From Bog-473 sp963742035 (GTDB lineage Bacteria; Actinomycetota; Acidimicrobiia; Acidimicrobiales; RAAP-2), in contig CAVUKH010000012.1 in the NCBI GenBank assembly GCA_963742035.1, positions 1-64,000 of the forward strand: 64,000 bases of DNA. Direction: 5' to 3'. The notes under the pieces were generated by a model, which saw only the letters and a program-made list of their open reading frames with translations, ran no database searches and had not been told where the DNA came from. A program made the translations under genes and the position numbers. Below, piece after piece: positions 17,030 through 25,767 of the stretch; within the stretch, counting starts at the first letter, position 1, and each line of letters begins with the position of its first letter.

Positions 17030-18022
17030 TCACCAACCGCGCAGGTCGACGTCCCAGCGCTCGACCACCTCATCGCCGTCGACCAGGTAGAGGAACTCGT
17101 GATACGCCACAGTCGGGTCGACGTGCGCGGGATGCACTCGCACACGGTCTCCGACCCGGAGCGGAGTGGCCGGAACGAAGGTCAGATGCTCGTCCGAGCA
17201 GAACCACACTTCGGCTCCCTCGACCGACGGATCGCCATGGTCCATGCCCAGCGCTTTCAGCCCGCAGTCGGCGACGACCCAGCCGGCCGAGACGGAGATC
17301 ACGGTGGACAGGACACTGAGCGCCTGCGCGAACGGCAACCCGAGCTTGCCGTACGCCGTGTCCATGAGGACGTAGGAGCCGGCTTGAATTTCGGTGGCCC
17401 AGGAGTTGAGGTCATAGGTCCCCGTTCCACCGGCGGAGATGATCTCGCCCCCCACTGCACCTGCGGCACGCACGAGCTGGCTCATGGAACCTTCGAGCAG
17501 AGCCACCCGCGCCGCCCGGTCCTCGAGCCCGACGATGTGACCCTCGTACCCCATCACGCCGCGGACGTCGAGTCCGAGGGCGCGGGCACGATCGGCCAGA
17601 CGTTCCGCCTCTTCGGGTGGACACCCGCAACGAGGGAGTCCCACGTTGACATCGATCAACACCTCCGGCACGCCGGCCCTCGCCGCCGCAGCAGCCGTGG
17701 CGTCGGAGTCGACCGCGACGGTGATGCGCGCACCCGTCCGAGCGAGCACACCGAGCCGCGTCGCGTCGACCACCTCGTTGGCCAGCAGGAGATCCTCGCT
17801 CAGCCCCGCTCGCACCATCCCCTCCACCTCGCGCACGGTGGCGCAGGTGAAGCTCGAGTGGCCCGCCGCGGCCTGGTGCCGCGCCAGCGTCGTGCACTTG
17901 TGTGCCTTCACGTGCGGCCGCAGCCGACGGCCCGGGAGTGCATCGGCCATGGTGCGGATGTTGCCCTCCAGCAGGTGCGCATCGACCACGAGCGCGGGTG
18001 TCGTCAGCTCCGAGGTCCTCAT
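17030..18022 (-). CDS. D-threonine aldolase / D-serine dehydratase-like PLP enzyme (alanine racemase N-terminal fold)
   Basis: This 330-residue protein has TPALVVDAHLLEGNIRTMA at the N-terminus and RPHVKAHKC, where K39 is the expected PLP Schiff-base lysine of fold-type III. GYEGHIVG and ISAGGTGTYDL form the phosphate-binding region. The C-terminal D-serine-dehydratase-like domain has SDEHLTF and RVRVHPAHVDPTVAYH, the histidine/cysteine-type metal site region. It probably acts on a D-3-hydroxy amino acid. It is transcribed divergently from an amidase with 59 bases between the start codons, so the pair may serve one catabolic route. Confidence 0.83.
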   Translation of the reverse strand: MRTSELTTPALVVDAHLLEGNIRTMADALPGRRLRPHVKAHKCTTLARHQAAAGHSSFTCATVREVEGMVRAGLSEDLLLANEVVDATRLGVLARTGARITVAVDSDATAAAAARAGVPEVLIDVNVGLPRCGCPPEEAERLADRARALGLDVRGVMGYEGHIVGLEDRAARVALLEGSMSQLVRAAGAVGGEIISAGGTGTYDLNSWATEIQAGSYVLMDTAYGKLGLPFAQALSVLSTVISVSAGWVVADCGLKALGMDHGDPSVEGAEVWFCSDEHLTFVPATPLRVGDRVRVHPAHVDPTVAYHEFLYLVDGDEVVERWDVDLRGW

Positions 18023-18028
18023 GCCCGC

Positions 18029-18034
18029 ACGCTA
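18029..18034 (-). promoter_or_regulatory. Candidate -10 element, leaderless D-threonine-aldolase-like gene
   Basis: On the minus strand TAGCGT ends 6 bases before the ATG at 18022. No Shine-Dalgarno sequence is seen. Confidence 0.5.
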
Positions 18035-18069
18035 CCGACCATGACCACAGTGAGGCGAGCGGTCGCGGG

Positions 18070-18075
18070 TACTGT
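18070..18075 (+). promoter_or_regulatory. Candidate -10 element, leaderless amidase gene
   Basis: TACTGT ends 6 bases before the ATG at 18082. It lies 35 bases from the -10 of the divergent gene, so the two -35 regions overlap. Confidence 0.5.
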
Positions 18076-18081
18076 CCGCCC

Positions 18082-19500
18082 ATGGACGAGCCGTGGTTGA
18101 GGGACGCCTGCAGCCTGGTCGAAGCCTTCCGCGCCAGGGAGCTGTCGCCGCTCGAGGCACTGGACGCATCCATCGCGGCGATCGAAGCGTCCCCGCTCAA
18201 CGCCTTCAGCTTCACCGATTTCGATCGGGCGAGAGAGTCGGCCCGCCACGCCGACGTTGCGCTGCCCTTCGGCGGGGTACCCGTCGGTGTCAAGGAACTC
18301 GAGAAGGTGGAGGGTTGGCCCTACACGGAAGCGTCGATGATCTTCCGCGATCGAGTGGCTGATCACGACGACACGTCCCTGCGCCGGCTGCGCACCAGCG
18401 GGGCAGTGCTGGCCGCCCAGACGACGGCGCCGGAATTCGGGGGCATCAACTGCACCTCGACCGAGCTGCACGGAACGACGCGCAATCCCTGGAATCTGGC
18501 GCGTACCCCGGGCGGCTCCTCGGGCGGAACAGCGGCTGCGGTAGCCGGGGGATTGCTGCCGCTGGCGACGGGGAGCGACGGTGGCGGGTCCATTCGGGGT
18601 CCGGCGGCGTTCAGTGGTCTTTTTGGCCTGAAGGCAACCTATGGGCGAATCCCGAAAGGCCCGGACGGGACGATTGAGCCGATGACGACCGTCTTGGGGT
18701 GCCTGACCCGGTCGGTGCGCGACACGGCCCGCTATTTCGACGTCTGCAACGGATTCGATCGCCGTGATCCGCTGAGCCTGCCCCGAGTGGAAGGGTGGGA
18801 GGCTGAGCTCGGTACGCATGATCTGTCCGGCCTGACTGGGGTGATCCTGGTCGACCTCGGGATTGCGCAGGTTCGTGACGAGGTCGCCGAGGTCGTCGAG
18901 GCGAGTGCCGAGGGCCTCGCCCGAGCGGCCGGTCTCCGCCTGGTCACCATCGTTCCCACATTGCCGCCGTTGCGTGGCGCCTGGGCCATGGCGAACCAGC
19001 CCCCCTTCGTGGCCGACCTGGGCGACGCCTATCCGGACCGAGTGGAAGAGCTGTCGCCCGAGATGGCAGCCGGGCTGGAGAGCGCCCGGGAGCGCTACAA
19101 CCTCGAGCGGGCGGCTTCGATCGAGCGCTACCGCCGGCAGCTCAACGGAGCGATGGCCGAAATCTTCGACGAGGCCGACTTCGTGTTCTGCTCGACGCAT
19201 CCGGATGTGGCCTTCGCGGCGGAGGGCCCGCCGCCCGCCACGATTCCCGGTCGGGACCTCGTTGCAGAGGTCGGGTTCGTACGGGCAATCATGAACCAGG
19301 CCGCCCTGACGGCGCCGTCCAACCTCAACGGCAGTCCCGCCATGAGCATTCCGGCCGGGTTGATCGACGGACTGCCCGTCGGGCTGCAGGTCCTGGCCGG
19401 CCATCACCGCGAGCAGCTCCTGCTCGAGCTCGCGCTGGTGGCTGAACGGGCGACACCCTGGCCCCAGGTCGCACCCGGGGCGCCCCTGTCTCCTGGGTGA
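18082..19500 (+). CDS. Amidase (amidase signature family)
   Basis: This 472-residue protein contains the Ser-cisSer-Lys triad: K71 in GVPVGVKELEK, S146 in TPGGSSGGTAAAVAGG and S170 in GSDGGGSIRGPAA. These spacings match amidase-signature hydrolases, which cleave carboxamides. The start at 18082 was chosen over upstream frame extension because of the TANNNT-N6 arrangement and because family members begin there. Substrate is not evident. It is divergent from a D-amino-acid PLP enzyme, and a peptide- or amide-derived amino acid pathway is possible. Confidence 0.88.
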   Translation: MDEPWLRDACSLVEAFRARELSPLEALDASIAAIEASPLNAFSFTDFDRARESARHADVALPFGGVPVGVKELEKVEGWPYTEASMIFRDRVADHDDTSLRRLRTSGAVLAAQTTAPEFGGINCTSTELHGTTRNPWNLARTPGGSSGGTAAAVAGGLLPLATGSDGGGSIRGPAAFSGLFGLKATYGRIPKGPDGTIEPMTTVLGCLTRSVRDTARYFDVCNGFDRRDPLSLPRVEGWEAELGTHDLSGLTGVILVDLGIAQVRDEVAEVVEASAEGLARAAGLRLVTIVPTLPPLRGAWAMANQPPFVADLGDAYPDRVEELSPEMAAGLESARERYNLERAASIERYRRQLNGAMAEIFDEADFVFCSTHPDVAFAAEGPPPATIPGRDLVAEVGFVRAIMNQAALTAPSNLNGSPAMSIPAGLIDGLPVGLQVLAGHHREQLLLELALVAERATPWPQVAPGAPLSPG

Positions 19501-19502
19501 CG

Positions 19503-20390
19503 TCAGCGGGAGGCATCCCGCCACGGACTCATGTCGAGTGCGGGGTAGCGGGCTTGCACACCCGCCAACGTCGCCTCGTTCCAGTACGGGTGGCCGGGCT
19601 CGGGGACGCCCATGAGGGCCAGCTGACGTGGCGTGGCCCGCTGGACGTACTTCGAGAGCTCGGGGGAGAAACCGCGGAACGGCCATGCCTGGTAGCCGCC
19701 CCAGCCCGCGTCACGGTGGCGGAACGAGACGTGGAGCATGACGCGGTAGCGCGTCGGGTCGGAGAAGTCCGTCGATCGGTGGTACACGTCGGGTCGGTAG
19801 GCAACGACCGATCCGGCGGGTGCCGCTGCGTTCGACGGGTCCGCATACAGGTCGGCGTAGTCGACATAGTTCAGTGTGTGCCGCTCCACGGGGATGTCCT
19901 TGGTCTTCTGCCATGAGACGAAGCGCGTGGCACCGTTCTCCGTGGTGACGTCGGTGAGATAGACGAAGAGCTCGACCTGCTGGAAGCCGAGTGCATGTCG
20001 GGGTACGACCAGCATGTGGTTGGGATAGTCCGTATGCAGGAGTTGGTTGTAGCCCGAGGCTTGGGACGCATACTTGGCCGTCGCTATTCCCATGTAGAGG
20101 GCGAGCTCGGAGGTGCCGAGCAGCCCTTCAGCAAGGTCGACCACGCGGTCGTGGAGTACGAGCTCGTTGAGGCGCGAGCTGTGGAAGGGGAATTCGGGCC
20201 ACGGCGCGTCCCAGGTGTGCCACTCGCCGGCCTCGGCACCGCCTGCCTCGGCCATGTCGGCGGGGCTGGGAAAGTGGCGGTGCATGGCCTGCTGCGCCGC
20301 TGCGAGGTCGGCTGGTGTGATCACCCCCGGCACCACGCACCACCCGTCGGTGTCCCAAGCCTCCCTCAGCTCTGGTGTGAGCTGCGACAT
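19503..20390 (-). CDS. Phytanoyl-CoA dioxygenase family protein
   Basis: This 295-residue protein begins with a family-typical Q-L-T-P-E-L-R-E-A-W-x-x-D-G-W-C-V-V-P-G-V stretch. An iron-binding H-x-D is seen in LLHTDYPNHM near residue 120, and the distal histidine in PDVYHRSTDF near residue 197. A later Arg (RYRVMLHVSFRHRD) fits the 2-oxoglutarate carboxylate ligand. It is a non-haem Fe(II)/2-oxoglutarate oxygenase that hydroxylates an unknown substrate. It is convergent with the amidase and only 2 bases from its stop. The start is probably leaderless. Confidence 0.85.
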   Translation of the reverse strand: MSQLTPELREAWDTDGWCVVPGVITPADLAAAQQAMHRHFPSPADMAEAGGAEAGEWHTWDAPWPEFPFHSSRLNELVLHDRVVDLAEGLLGTSELALYMGIATAKYASQASGYNQLLHTDYPNHMLVVPRHALGFQQVELFVYLTDVTTENGATRFVSWQKTKDIPVERHTLNYVDYADLYADPSNAAAPAGSVVAYRPDVYHRSTDFSDPTRYRVMLHVSFRHRDAGWGGYQAWPFRGFSPELSKYVQRATPRQLALMGVPEPGHPYWNEATLAGVQARYPALDMSPWRDASR

Positions 20391-20396
20391 GACGGC

Positions 20397-20402
20397 AGGC
20401 TA
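20397..20402 (-). promoter_or_regulatory. Candidate -10 element, leaderless phytanoyl-CoA dioxygenase gene
   Basis: On the minus strand TAGCCT ends 6 bases before the ATG at 20390. Confidence 0.5.
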
Positions 20403-20506
20403 ACTCCGCCGCCTGCTAACATGAGCGTGCCTCGGGTGTTCGCCCGGCGGGGCCCGTTCGAGAATCCATATCGAGTAGGCCATATTTCCTCGATTGGAGT
20501 CTTGTC

Positions 20507-21865
20507 ATTTCTTCCTTCTCAGACCTTGGCGTGCCCGCGCGGTTCACTGACCGCCTCACCCGCCAAGGAATCACCGAACCACTCACCATTCAGTCAGAGA
20601 CCATTCCTCCCGCGCTCGCGGGGAAGGACATCTGTGGCAAGGCACCGACCGGGTCGGGCAAGACCCTTGCCTTCGGCATCCCGCTCGTCGCCAACTCAGC
20701 CCAATCCCGTCCGCGCTGCCCGAGAGCGCTGGTCCTCGTTCCTACCCGCGAGCTGGCCACCCAGGTGCACGACGTCATCGGAGACCTGCTCGGCCACGAC
20801 AGCAAGCGGGTCGTCTCCATCTTCGGGGGCACCGGCTATCGCGACCAGGTGCGTGCCCTGCACAAGGGGGTCAACATCGTCGTGGCCTGCCCGGGACGCC
20901 TCGAGGACCTGATCGAGCGGGGCGATGTCCGTCTCGACGATGTCTCGACCGTGGTGCTCGACGAGGCCGACCGGATGGCAGACATGGGCTTCCTTCCGGC
21001 TGTCCGACGACTGCTCGACCAGACGGCGCCCAAGCGCCAGGTGCTCCTGTTCTCGGCCACCATCGGTAAGGAAGTGGAATCGATCATCCGCAACTACCAG
21101 CACGATCCCGTGCGAGTTGCCATTGAGGCCACCGAGGAGGCGAAGGGCGACGTCGTCCACCACTTCTGGAAGGTGGACCGGGCCGAACGGGTCGCCATCA
21201 CGGCCAAATTGATCGAGCACCACGGGCAGGCCTTCGTCTTCTGCCGGACCAAGCGCGGGGCTGATCGCGTCGTTCGGCAGCTCCAGGCCCAGGGGGTGCG
21301 GGCCGTCCCGATGCACGGTGACCGCACGCAGGGGCAACGGGAGCGCGCCTTGGACTCGTTCGCCAAGGGGAAGGCCGACGCACTGGTGGCGACGGACGTC
21401 GTCGCACGTGGCATCCATGTCGACGCTCTCCCGTGCGTGGTCCATTTCGATCCACCGACGGACCACGTCGACTACGTGCACAGGTCCGGCCGGACGGGAC
21501 GGGCAGGTCACACCGGGACCGTCGTCTCCTTGGTGACCCCGGAGCAGCACAGGGATGTCCGTGGCGTGCAGCATGCGCTCGGGCTCGAGCCCGGTCTGCT
21601 GGCACCCTTTTCCGCGCCCATGCCCGCCCCTTTTGCGGGGAACGGTGGAGGCACTCGAAGCCGGAAGCTCACCGGAACCGTGAAGTTCTTCAACAGCGCT
21701 CGGGGTTACGGGTTCGTGGAGCACCGGGGCGGCGAAGACCTCTTCGTGCACCATTCGCAGGTCGAGGGTGACGCTCGCAATGGCATTGCCCCGGGATCAA
21801 CAGTGGAGTTCACCATCGGTGCCGGTCGTCGGGGCGACGAAGCACACAATGTGAAGGTCCTCTGA
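20507..21865 (+). CDS. DEAD-box RNA helicase fused to a C-terminal cold-shock domain; probable ATT start
   Basis: About 452 residues. The helicase core has a Q motif (GITEPLTIQSETIP), Walker A APTGSGKT, DEAD written DEAD in VLDEADRM, SAT in LFSATIG, and C-terminal motifs including VATDVVARGIHV and HRSGRTGRAG. After a short linker, the last 66 residues form a cold-shock domain: GTVKFFNSARGYGFVEH with RNP1, then DLFVHHSQVE (RNP2-like). The start is chosen at ATT 20507: a GGAG lies 7 bases upstream and it restores the conserved SFSDLGVPARF lead-in with the isolated Phe before the Q motif. The GTG at 20531 would remove that Phe and has no Shine-Dalgarno. Role: RNA unwinding, perhaps in the cold. 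Confidence 0.85.
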   Translation: MSSFSDLGVPARFTDRLTRQGITEPLTIQSETIPPALAGKDICGKAPTGSGKTLAFGIPLVANSAQSRPRCPRALVLVPTRELATQVHDVIGDLLGHDSKRVVSIFGGTGYRDQVRALHKGVNIVVACPGRLEDLIERGDVRLDDVSTVVLDEADRMADMGFLPAVRRLLDQTAPKRQVLLFSATIGKEVESIIRNYQHDPVRVAIEATEEAKGDVVHHFWKVDRAERVAITAKLIEHHGQAFVFCRTKRGADRVVRQLQAQGVRAVPMHGDRTQGQRERALDSFAKGKADALVATDVVARGIHVDALPCVVHFDPPTDHVDYVHRSGRTGRAGHTGTVVSLVTPEQHRDVRGVQHALGLEPGLLAPFSAPMPAPFAGNGGGTRSRKLTGTVKFFNSARGYGFVEHRGGEDLFVHHSQVEGDARNGIAPGSTVEFTIGAGRRGDEAHNVKVL

Positions 21866-21890
21866 GCCTCTGGCCAGCCCGCGGTTCGGT

Positions 21891-22583
21891 CTAGCTCCAT
21901 TGGAGCAGGACCAGGGCCGCTCCGAGGGCCATGTAGAGGCCGAAGGGCAGCGCAGAGCGGCGATCGGCCCGGTGGATGGCGATGAGGGCGAGGCCGACGA
22001 CGACGCCCAGGAGGTTGGCGTACAGGAAGCCTTGGAAGAGTGCCATCGGACTCACCCAGGCCAGCCCGAAGCCGAACACCAAGGAGAGGCGCACGTCGCC
22101 GAAGGCCATCCAGCGCGGGTTCATCAGGTTGATGCCGAAGAAGACGGCGAAGGCGACCAGGGCTCCCAGGGCCGCCCCTAGGAGACGGTGCCACTCGCTC
22201 GTCGAGACGGCGACCGTCACCCCGCTGGTGATGACCACCGAACTCAGCGCATACACGAGGGTCTTGGGCAGGAGTCGGCGCGTGAGATCGCAGTACGCCA
22301 GCTGAACGAGTCCGATGAGCAACAGCAGAGGGGGCACGGCGTTGGGTGACCAGCCGACCTGATGCAGGACGTAGGCCGGCAACAGGCCCGAGATGATGGC
22401 TACGGCGACCCAGTGGCGCCATGTGATTCGGGGGGGAGCCAGCTCGGCCGCCACGGCTCGCGTCTCGGCCGTCGAGGCCCGAGTCACCGAGGCCGCCAGT
22501 TCATGCCTCGTCAACGGGACCAGGGCAGAACCGATCGCGATCCCGAGCGCTGCGCCGGTGAGGAGCGTGACCGGCGTGCTCAT
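21891..22583 (-). CDS. tadV: Prepilin peptidase (A24 family, TadV/CpaA-type)
   Basis: This 230-residue membrane protein has seven to eight hydrophobic helices. The two catalytic aspartates of the A24 aspartic peptidases are visible in LAYCDLTRRLLPK (near residue 97) and AFGDVRLSL (near residue 147). It would cleave Flp prepilins and TadE/TadG pseudopilins after the glycine of the leader. The four-cysteine zinc domain of classical PilD is absent, as in CpaA/TadV. It lies downstream of and overlaps the TadG-like gene by four bases, so it is the last gene of the leftward tad operon. Confidence 0.85.
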   Translation of the reverse strand: MSTPVTLLTGAALGIAIGSALVPLTRHELAASVTRASTAETRAVAAELAPPRITWRHWVAVAIISGLLPAYVLHQVGWSPNAVPPLLLLIGLVQLAYCDLTRRLLPKTLVYALSSVVITSGVTVAVSTSEWHRLLGAALGALVAFAVFFGINLMNPRWMAFGDVRLSLVFGFGLAWVSPMALFQGFLYANLLGVVVGLALIAIHRADRRSALPFGLYMALGAALVLLQWS

Positions 22584-24199
22584 TGGACCAACGACACGGC
22601 ACCGCAGTTCGTGCCGAGATCCGCCACTTCAGCACCGCCCACCGAGCTCCCGGTCGCCTGGAGTATCGGCCCGAGCACGCCGGGGAGGGTCGAGGTCAGG
22701 AGGCTGTAGACGGGACTCCCCGAGCTGATGGCCGGGGAATAGTTCAATGCCGGGGTGTTCGTTCCGGCCACGATGGGGTTGCTGTCGTTGGCGACCGTGG
22801 TCGCCGACGGCGGCACGACCGATGGGCCGTAGCCGAACTGACTTCCGCTGTACCCCGTCACGCTCAGGGTCGCGAGACTGACTCCACCCAACGTGACGGT
22901 GCCGCTCGCAGTGGTGGCTGCCGGCTGGATGTTGGCGGTCTTCAAGGCGTTGTCTGCACAGGTCACTCCGAGCAGCGTTGCGGTGGCCTGTGCGCCCGAG
23001 AGCGGGATGTCGAGCGTCCCGGTGACCCCGAGCACGGTGAGTTTGAGGTCCGTGCTGATCTGGGCCGTCGCCGCGGTCGTGCCAGTCGGACCGTAGGCCA
23101 CCTGGGGTACCTGCCCGGCCGTCAAGCCGAACGAAAGCTTGGCATCCGTGACCGATGGGAGCCCGAGTGAGGACCCAAGGTCGATGGTGTTGGTGCCGTT
23201 GGCCACCTCCGCCTCCGTGGTGAGCGTCTGCAGCGCATTGAGGCTGGTGGAGAGAGCTGCCGTCGAGAGGGTGGCGTTCGTCGGGGAGCACGAGGAGCCG
23301 TCAATGGAGACCAGCTGGCACAGTTTGGCCGACGTGGAGGCGGTCGAGCCGAGGGCGCTGAAGGCTGTGCTCGCCGTGCAGGGCAATGGTGTCGGCGTGG
23401 TGCCGCAGTTCACCTGCGCGACCTGGTTGGCCACGGCGTTGTTCCAGATGCCGAGCCACTGGGAGCCGAGTAAGGATGTCGTCATGACGTTGGATGACGT
23501 CAAGAGGCCACCCGAGGCTGTGATGAGCTGGTTGATCGTCACGTCGGTGTTGGCCAGCCCCTGGTAGCCCGCGGCGGTGACGCTCGCGGAACCTCCGAGC
23601 GTGCTCAGCAGGGCGTTGAGGACGGTCGACTGCTGCGAGTTGACAGAGGCCAGATACGATCCGACGGAGAAGCCGGCCTCTGGCGTAACCGCAGCGATCG
23701 AACTCCGCGTCACCGATGAGTGCCCACCCACGAAGATCTGCGGCACCGACTGCGTGGCCGACACCTTGACGGCGTTGCAGGAGTTGGGAAAGGGCGGGTT
23801 GTGGTAGTAGCAATTGACCGTGTTGGCCCCGATCTTCGCACCCTCGGGGGTGAAGGTGCCGCTCTGCCACACCCCGGGAGTCTCGGTGAGCGTGGCATTC
23901 GAGTTGTTGTCCGTGGTGGTGTAGCCCAGCTTGCCGTTCAGGAAGTTGGTGGTGAGCAACTGGCTGTTCAGCGTGGTGGTCCAGTCCGCCACATTGATGT
24001 AGCGAGCCATGTCGAGCGCTGCCGTATCGGCGATCGCCTGGGTCTGGCGTCCTCCCACCACGGTCAGACCCAGGTCCACCCCGAACGCACCGCCCCACAG
24101 CAACAGCACCATGCTGACGGCCACCAGAACGAGGGTCGCGCCGCGTTCGTCTCCGGTCCGGCCGGGCCGCCGACCCCTCACCGCGTTGAGCCGCGCCAC
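22580..24199 (-). CDS. TadG-like pilus-assembly protein (Tad domain, putative Flp pilus-assembly)
   Basis: This 539-residue protein starts with a basic tail and GDERGATLVLVAVSMVLLLWGGAF-type pseudopilin helix at about residues 17-45 (motif quoted in part), where the DERGA site resembles a prepilin-peptidase cut. The following VVGGRQTQAIADTAALDMAR matches the Tad (putative Flp pilus-assembly TadE/G-like) domain. The remaining 450 residues are Ser/Thr/Ala/Gly-rich, low in charge and probably extracellular. Two cysteines occur in TVNCYYHN and others in VNCGTT and SCSP. It is the middle gene of the leftward tadE-tadG-tadV operon. Confidence 0.8.
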   Translation of the reverse strand: MARLNAVRGRRPGRTGDERGATLVLVAVSMVLLLWGGAFGVDLGLTVVGGRQTQAIADTAALDMARYINVADWTTTLNSQLLTTNFLNGKLGYTTTDNNSNATLTETPGVWQSGTFTPEGAKIGANTVNCYYHNPPFPNSCNAVKVSATQSVPQIFVGGHSSVTRSSIAAVTPEAGFSVGSYLASVNSQQSTVLNALLSTLGGSASVTAAGYQGLANTDVTINQLITASGGLLTSSNVMTTSLLGSQWLGIWNNAVANQVAQVNCGTTPTPLPCTASTAFSALGSTASTSAKLCQLVSIDGSSCSPTNATLSTAALSTSLNALQTLTTEAEVANGTNTIDLGSSLGLPSVTDAKLSFGLTAGQVPQVAYGPTGTTAATAQISTDLKLTVLGVTGTLDIPLSGAQATATLLGVTCADNALKTANIQPAATTASGTVTLGGVSLATLSVTGYSGSQFGYGPSVVPPSATTVANDSNPIVAGTNTPALNYSPAISSGSPVYSLLTSTLPGVLGPILQATGSSVGGAEVADLGTNCGAVSLVQ

Positions 24200-24709
24200 C
24201 TAGGAGCTCGGATTCGAGATCTGCAAGGTGTTGCTCGACGAGATCGTTGAGGGGGTGATGACGCCCATACCGGGCAGTTCAGGGAACAGCGGGCTGGCGT
24301 TGTAGTTGTAGTTGACGGTGACGGTCAGACACTCGTTGTTCTGGTTGGACGCGCAGGGTTGTTCTGTCGAGACGCAGGTGATCGTCGTACCGGATGTGCC
24401 GCAGGTCCCCTTGCCCATCCACCCGAGGTCCGTCGAGGCCTGGCCTTCGCTCACCGTACAAGCAGAGGTCGTGCAAGGCGGACCGATCGACCCCCCGGTG
24501 GACGATGCGACGATTCCCGCCCGTGCACCGTCGGCCGCCGCCTGAGTGATGGTGGCCTGCGCCGCCAAAATCAGGCCATAGGAGATGATTCCGTACAGCA
24601 GCGCAATGAGGAGTACCACGACGAAGGCGAACTCGACCATTTCCGCGCCGCGTTCGTCTCGCTGTCGCCTCAGTTGCTTCGGCATCCTCCACCAGCGCGG
24701 TCCCAAGGC
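24200..24709 (-). CDS. tadE: TadE family pseudopilin
   Basis: This protein is about 169 residues from a TTG at 24709. That start is chosen because GAGGAGGGG lies 7 bases upstream. An ATG at 24685 has GGAGG directly against it, and a longer frame from 24823 runs through the promoter region. The segment RDERGAEMVEFAFVVVLLIA is the TadE leader and membrane helix, with Glu at +3 after the glycine. Paired cysteines occur in the exported part (PPCTTSACTVS, GTCGTSG, EQPCASN, NECLTV). TadE is a minor pseudopilin needed for Flp pilus assembly. Confidence 0.82.
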   Translation of the reverse strand, partial: ALGPRWWRMPKQLRRQRDERGAEMVEFAFVVVLLIALLYGIISYGLILAAQATITQAAADGARAGIVASSTGGSIGPPCTTSACTVSEGQASTDLGWMGKGTCGTSGTTITCVSTEQPCASNQNNECLTVTVNYNYNASPLFPELPGMGVITPSTISSSNTLQISNPSS

Positions 24710-24817
24710 GAATCCCCTCCTCTGTATCTCGGGCGGCCGGGCCAACTCCTGAGCCAATTTGAAGGGGCGGGTCGCTGCGATACGTGCGTGTTGATTCTGG
24801 GCCGGCTGCTGTTGCGG

Positions 24818-24841
24818 GTACATAGGACATATGGACCATTT
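24818..24841 (-). promoter_or_regulatory. Tad box A, upstream of the tadE operon
   Basis: On the minus strand this reads AAATGGTC, then 7 bases, then CCTATGTAC. It is one of four matches to AATGGTC-N7-CCTATG in the pilus island. It lies about 108 bases before the chosen tadE start. Confidence 0.6.
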
Positions 24842-24871
24842 AGGGGTCCCACCTGGGACGCTGCACAGAAG

Positions 24872-24894
24872 AATGGTCAGAAGGACCTATGTAC
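24872..24894 (+). promoter_or_regulatory. Tad box B, upstream of the cpaB operon
   Basis: Reads AATGGTC, 7 bases, CCTATGTAC. It contains the dyad GGTC-N5-GACC. It ends 96 bases before the cpaB start and shares the divergent gap with box A. Confidence 0.6.
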
Positions 24895-24990
24895 GTTCCC
24901 CCCCTCCCGTCGTACCCTCCAACGGAGCAAGCGACGGGTCGGTCCCTGCGGACCGCCCCGTTGTCCGCTGGTTGAGAGGGGGAAGGTTCA

Positions 24991-25767
24991 GTGAAGAGGC
25001 AGACACTGATATTGGTGATGATCGGGGTGATTCTGTTCATCGCCGGAAGCGCGATCGCGTTTGCCAGTGTCGAGGGTGCGAGCAAGAAGGCGGGTGCCGG
25101 CGGGAACGTCCAGGCTCCTGTCAGCACATCGGCAGTCGTCGCCAAGAGCAATATTCCGGCTGGCACGACGGGTCAGGAAATGGTGTCGAGTGGGTTGGTT
25201 GCCATTGAGCTGATCCCCACCAAGTCCTATATACCCACCGACCTGGGTTCGTTGACGGGCCTGAACGATGAGGTCCTGACCCAGGCGGTCACGAAGGGTC
25301 ACGCCATCAGCTCGGCGCAGCTGACCGCGAGCACCTCGGCCATTTCGCTACCGACAGGCATGAACGCGGTGACCGTCTCGCTGACCGGGACACAAGCGCT
25401 GGCCGGGTATCTCCAGCCGGGGGCCCGGGTCGACGTCTACGCCAACATCAAGTCGCTGTCCGCCGCCCCCAACGCTCCTTCTGCGAGTGCGGGACTGCCC
25501 GTACCGTGCACCGAGCTGGCCATGTCTGACATCCAGGTCCTCGATGTGCAGAGCACGGTACCGAGCTTCTCGAGCAAGCCGACAGCGGCGGGACGCGCGG
25601 TTCCTGCCACGGAGACACTTCTCCTGGCCATGAGCCCGAATGATGCGAGGAGCATGGAGTTCCTCTCACAGAACGAGTCGGTCTCGGTGGTGCAGACCCA
25701 GAAAGACGTTTCGCCACCTCCGGTCGGACAGTGCATCGGCACAGACCAGACGACGTCGGCGCCATGA
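24991..25767 (+). CDS. cpaB: Flp pilus assembly protein CpaB (RcpC, SAF domain)
   Basis: This 258-residue protein starts at GTG behind a GAGGGGGAAGG ribosome-binding site. A membrane helix lies at about residues 6-26. A SAF domain follows (VVAKSNIPAGTTGQEMV with VAIELIPTKSYIP), and the RcpC region is seen in GMNAVTVSLTGTQALAGYLQPGARVDVY. CpaB is a periplasmic/envelope subunit that helps stabilise the pilus secretion channel. In an actinobacterium without a secretin its partner is unclear. It is first in the rightward tad operon and overlaps cpaE by four bases. Confidence 0.87.
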   Translation: MKRQTLILVMIGVILFIAGSAIAFASVEGASKKAGAGGNVQAPVSTSAVVAKSNIPAGTTGQEMVSSGLVAIELIPTKSYIPTDLGSLTGLNDEVLTQAVTKGHAISSAQLTASTSAISLPTGMNAVTVSLTGTQALAGYLQPGARVDVYANIKSLSAAPNAPSASAGLPVPCTELAMSDIQVLDVQSTVPSFSSKPTAAGRAVPATETLLLAMSPNDARSMEFLSQNESVSVVQTQKDVSPPPVGQCIGTDQTTSAP

